A DNA stretch of 64,000 bases, from NCBI RefSeq assembly GCF_030848805.1, contig NC_092360.1, positions 14,198,001 to 14,262,000 of the forward strand, in the 5' to 3' direction. Both the position numbers and the translations under genes were made by a program. Below, piece after piece: positions 63,501-64,000 of the stretch (positions within the stretch are counted from its first letter, which is position 1; every line of letters begins with the position of its first letter). This stretch comes from Temnothorax longispinosus (lineage: Eukaryota > Arthropoda > Insecta > Hymenoptera > Formicidae). A model generated the notes under the pieces. It did no database searches and was not told the DNA's origin. It worked only from the letters and a program-made list of their open reading frames with translations.

Positions 63501-64000
63501 AATAAATTTTAATCTGTATTCAGAATTAAATATAAACGATAATTTCTCAGTCACGACCAATTTTATTAAAAAACCGTTTTAACTCACTTAATCCAGCTTT
63601 TATGTAAATTATTCTAATGAAAAACATTTGTGTGACACATATGCACAGGTTAAGATTTCGAAACGTTTTGACGTAATGCAATATTACGTTATCACAAACG
63701 TCATACAGAATTCAAAGACGCAAATCGTTTCCATTTCCGCCGTAAGCGTTGTGTAAATCCTTCCTTTATTGTGACAGATTCGACTGCGTGTATGATTCCG
63801 TATGCAATGCATTTCTGATAGTCTGCAAGTTTGAATTACGACGATAGAGAAGCAGGATCAAGGCCATTGAGATCGGATTCGCGATTCCTAACGTAACTAA
63901 TCACTCTTGAATCTCTCGATCTATGTATAATATTGCATATATATTATACATCGTATATTGTACAGATATATGCATATATCCTACTCTCTATCTAGCTATC
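57572..64000. other. Noncoding AT-rich stretch with CpG patches, no gene recognised
   Basis: No exon or RNA gene recognised. CpG-richer patches lie at 58720-58760 (GCGGCGCGGCGCGGCGGCG), 59000-59760 and 61180-61530. On the minus strand near 58770 a short ATG frame (MHRHNAP) runs into the donor CAG|GTAAAC, but in phase 1, which does not fit the phase-0 acceptor of RasGEF1-like exon 1. A TTA triplet repeat lies at 62759-62786. Confidence 0.55.
62759..62786. repeat. (TTA)n trinucleotide repeat
   Basis: About nine uninterrupted ATT triplets. Confidence 0.9.

Overview
This is AT-rich, intron-dominated eukaryotic DNA with no sign of prokaryotic gene organisation. It carries one recognisable protein-coding gene, on the minus strand, split into short exons with GT-AG borders and separated by introns of up to about 9.7 kb. 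Three things suggest an insect, most likely a hymenopteran and perhaps an ant: the insect-like form of the protein, the AT-rich background with CpG-rich patches (CpG not visibly depleted), and TTAA-flanked MITE-like elements. The order-level assignment is inference from composition and gene type.

The gene is a RasGEF1-family guanine nucleotide exchange factor (vertebrate RASGEF1A/B type). Nine exons between 29869 and 6077 join in a single reading frame of about 471 codons, close to the roughly 470-480 residues of vertebrate RASGEF1A/B. They encode a Gly/Ala/Ser-rich N-terminal tail with a conserved PQTP motif, the RasGEF N-terminal (REM) domain, a linker, and the CDC25-type catalytic domain almost to its C-terminus. 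Three pieces are not settled: the start codon (upstream of 29869), a possible tiny exon in the linker between 18825 and 13401, and the last few residues (below 6077, with a weak candidate at 3552-3627).

Layout: 1-6076 holds the presumed 3' end and two TTAA-bounded elements (a 271-bp piggyBac-like MITE and a 691-bp foldback element). 6077-7566 holds exons 9 to 7. 7567-12726 is an intron with a 140-bp perfect-style foldback MITE flanked by TTA. 12727-13400 is an exon cluster (6, 5, 4). 13401-18829 is an intron. 18830-20006 holds exons 3 and 2. 20007-29731 is a long intron. 29732-29869 is exon 1 of those found. 29870-64000 has no exon I can confirm: it contains CpG-rich patches (the strongest at 39540-40030, with two good minus-strand splice donors, a plausible first-exon/promoter area), microsatellites, a solitary piggyBac-like end, a short coding-like fragment of unknown identity near 47.1 kb, and a 29-bp near-perfect palindrome at 57.5 kb.

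No rRNA, tRNA, CRISPR array, intact transposase or viral gene was recognised. Most open frames of 60-140 codons in the window look like chance frames in intron or intergenic DNA, because they show no family resemblance and often overlap on both strands.
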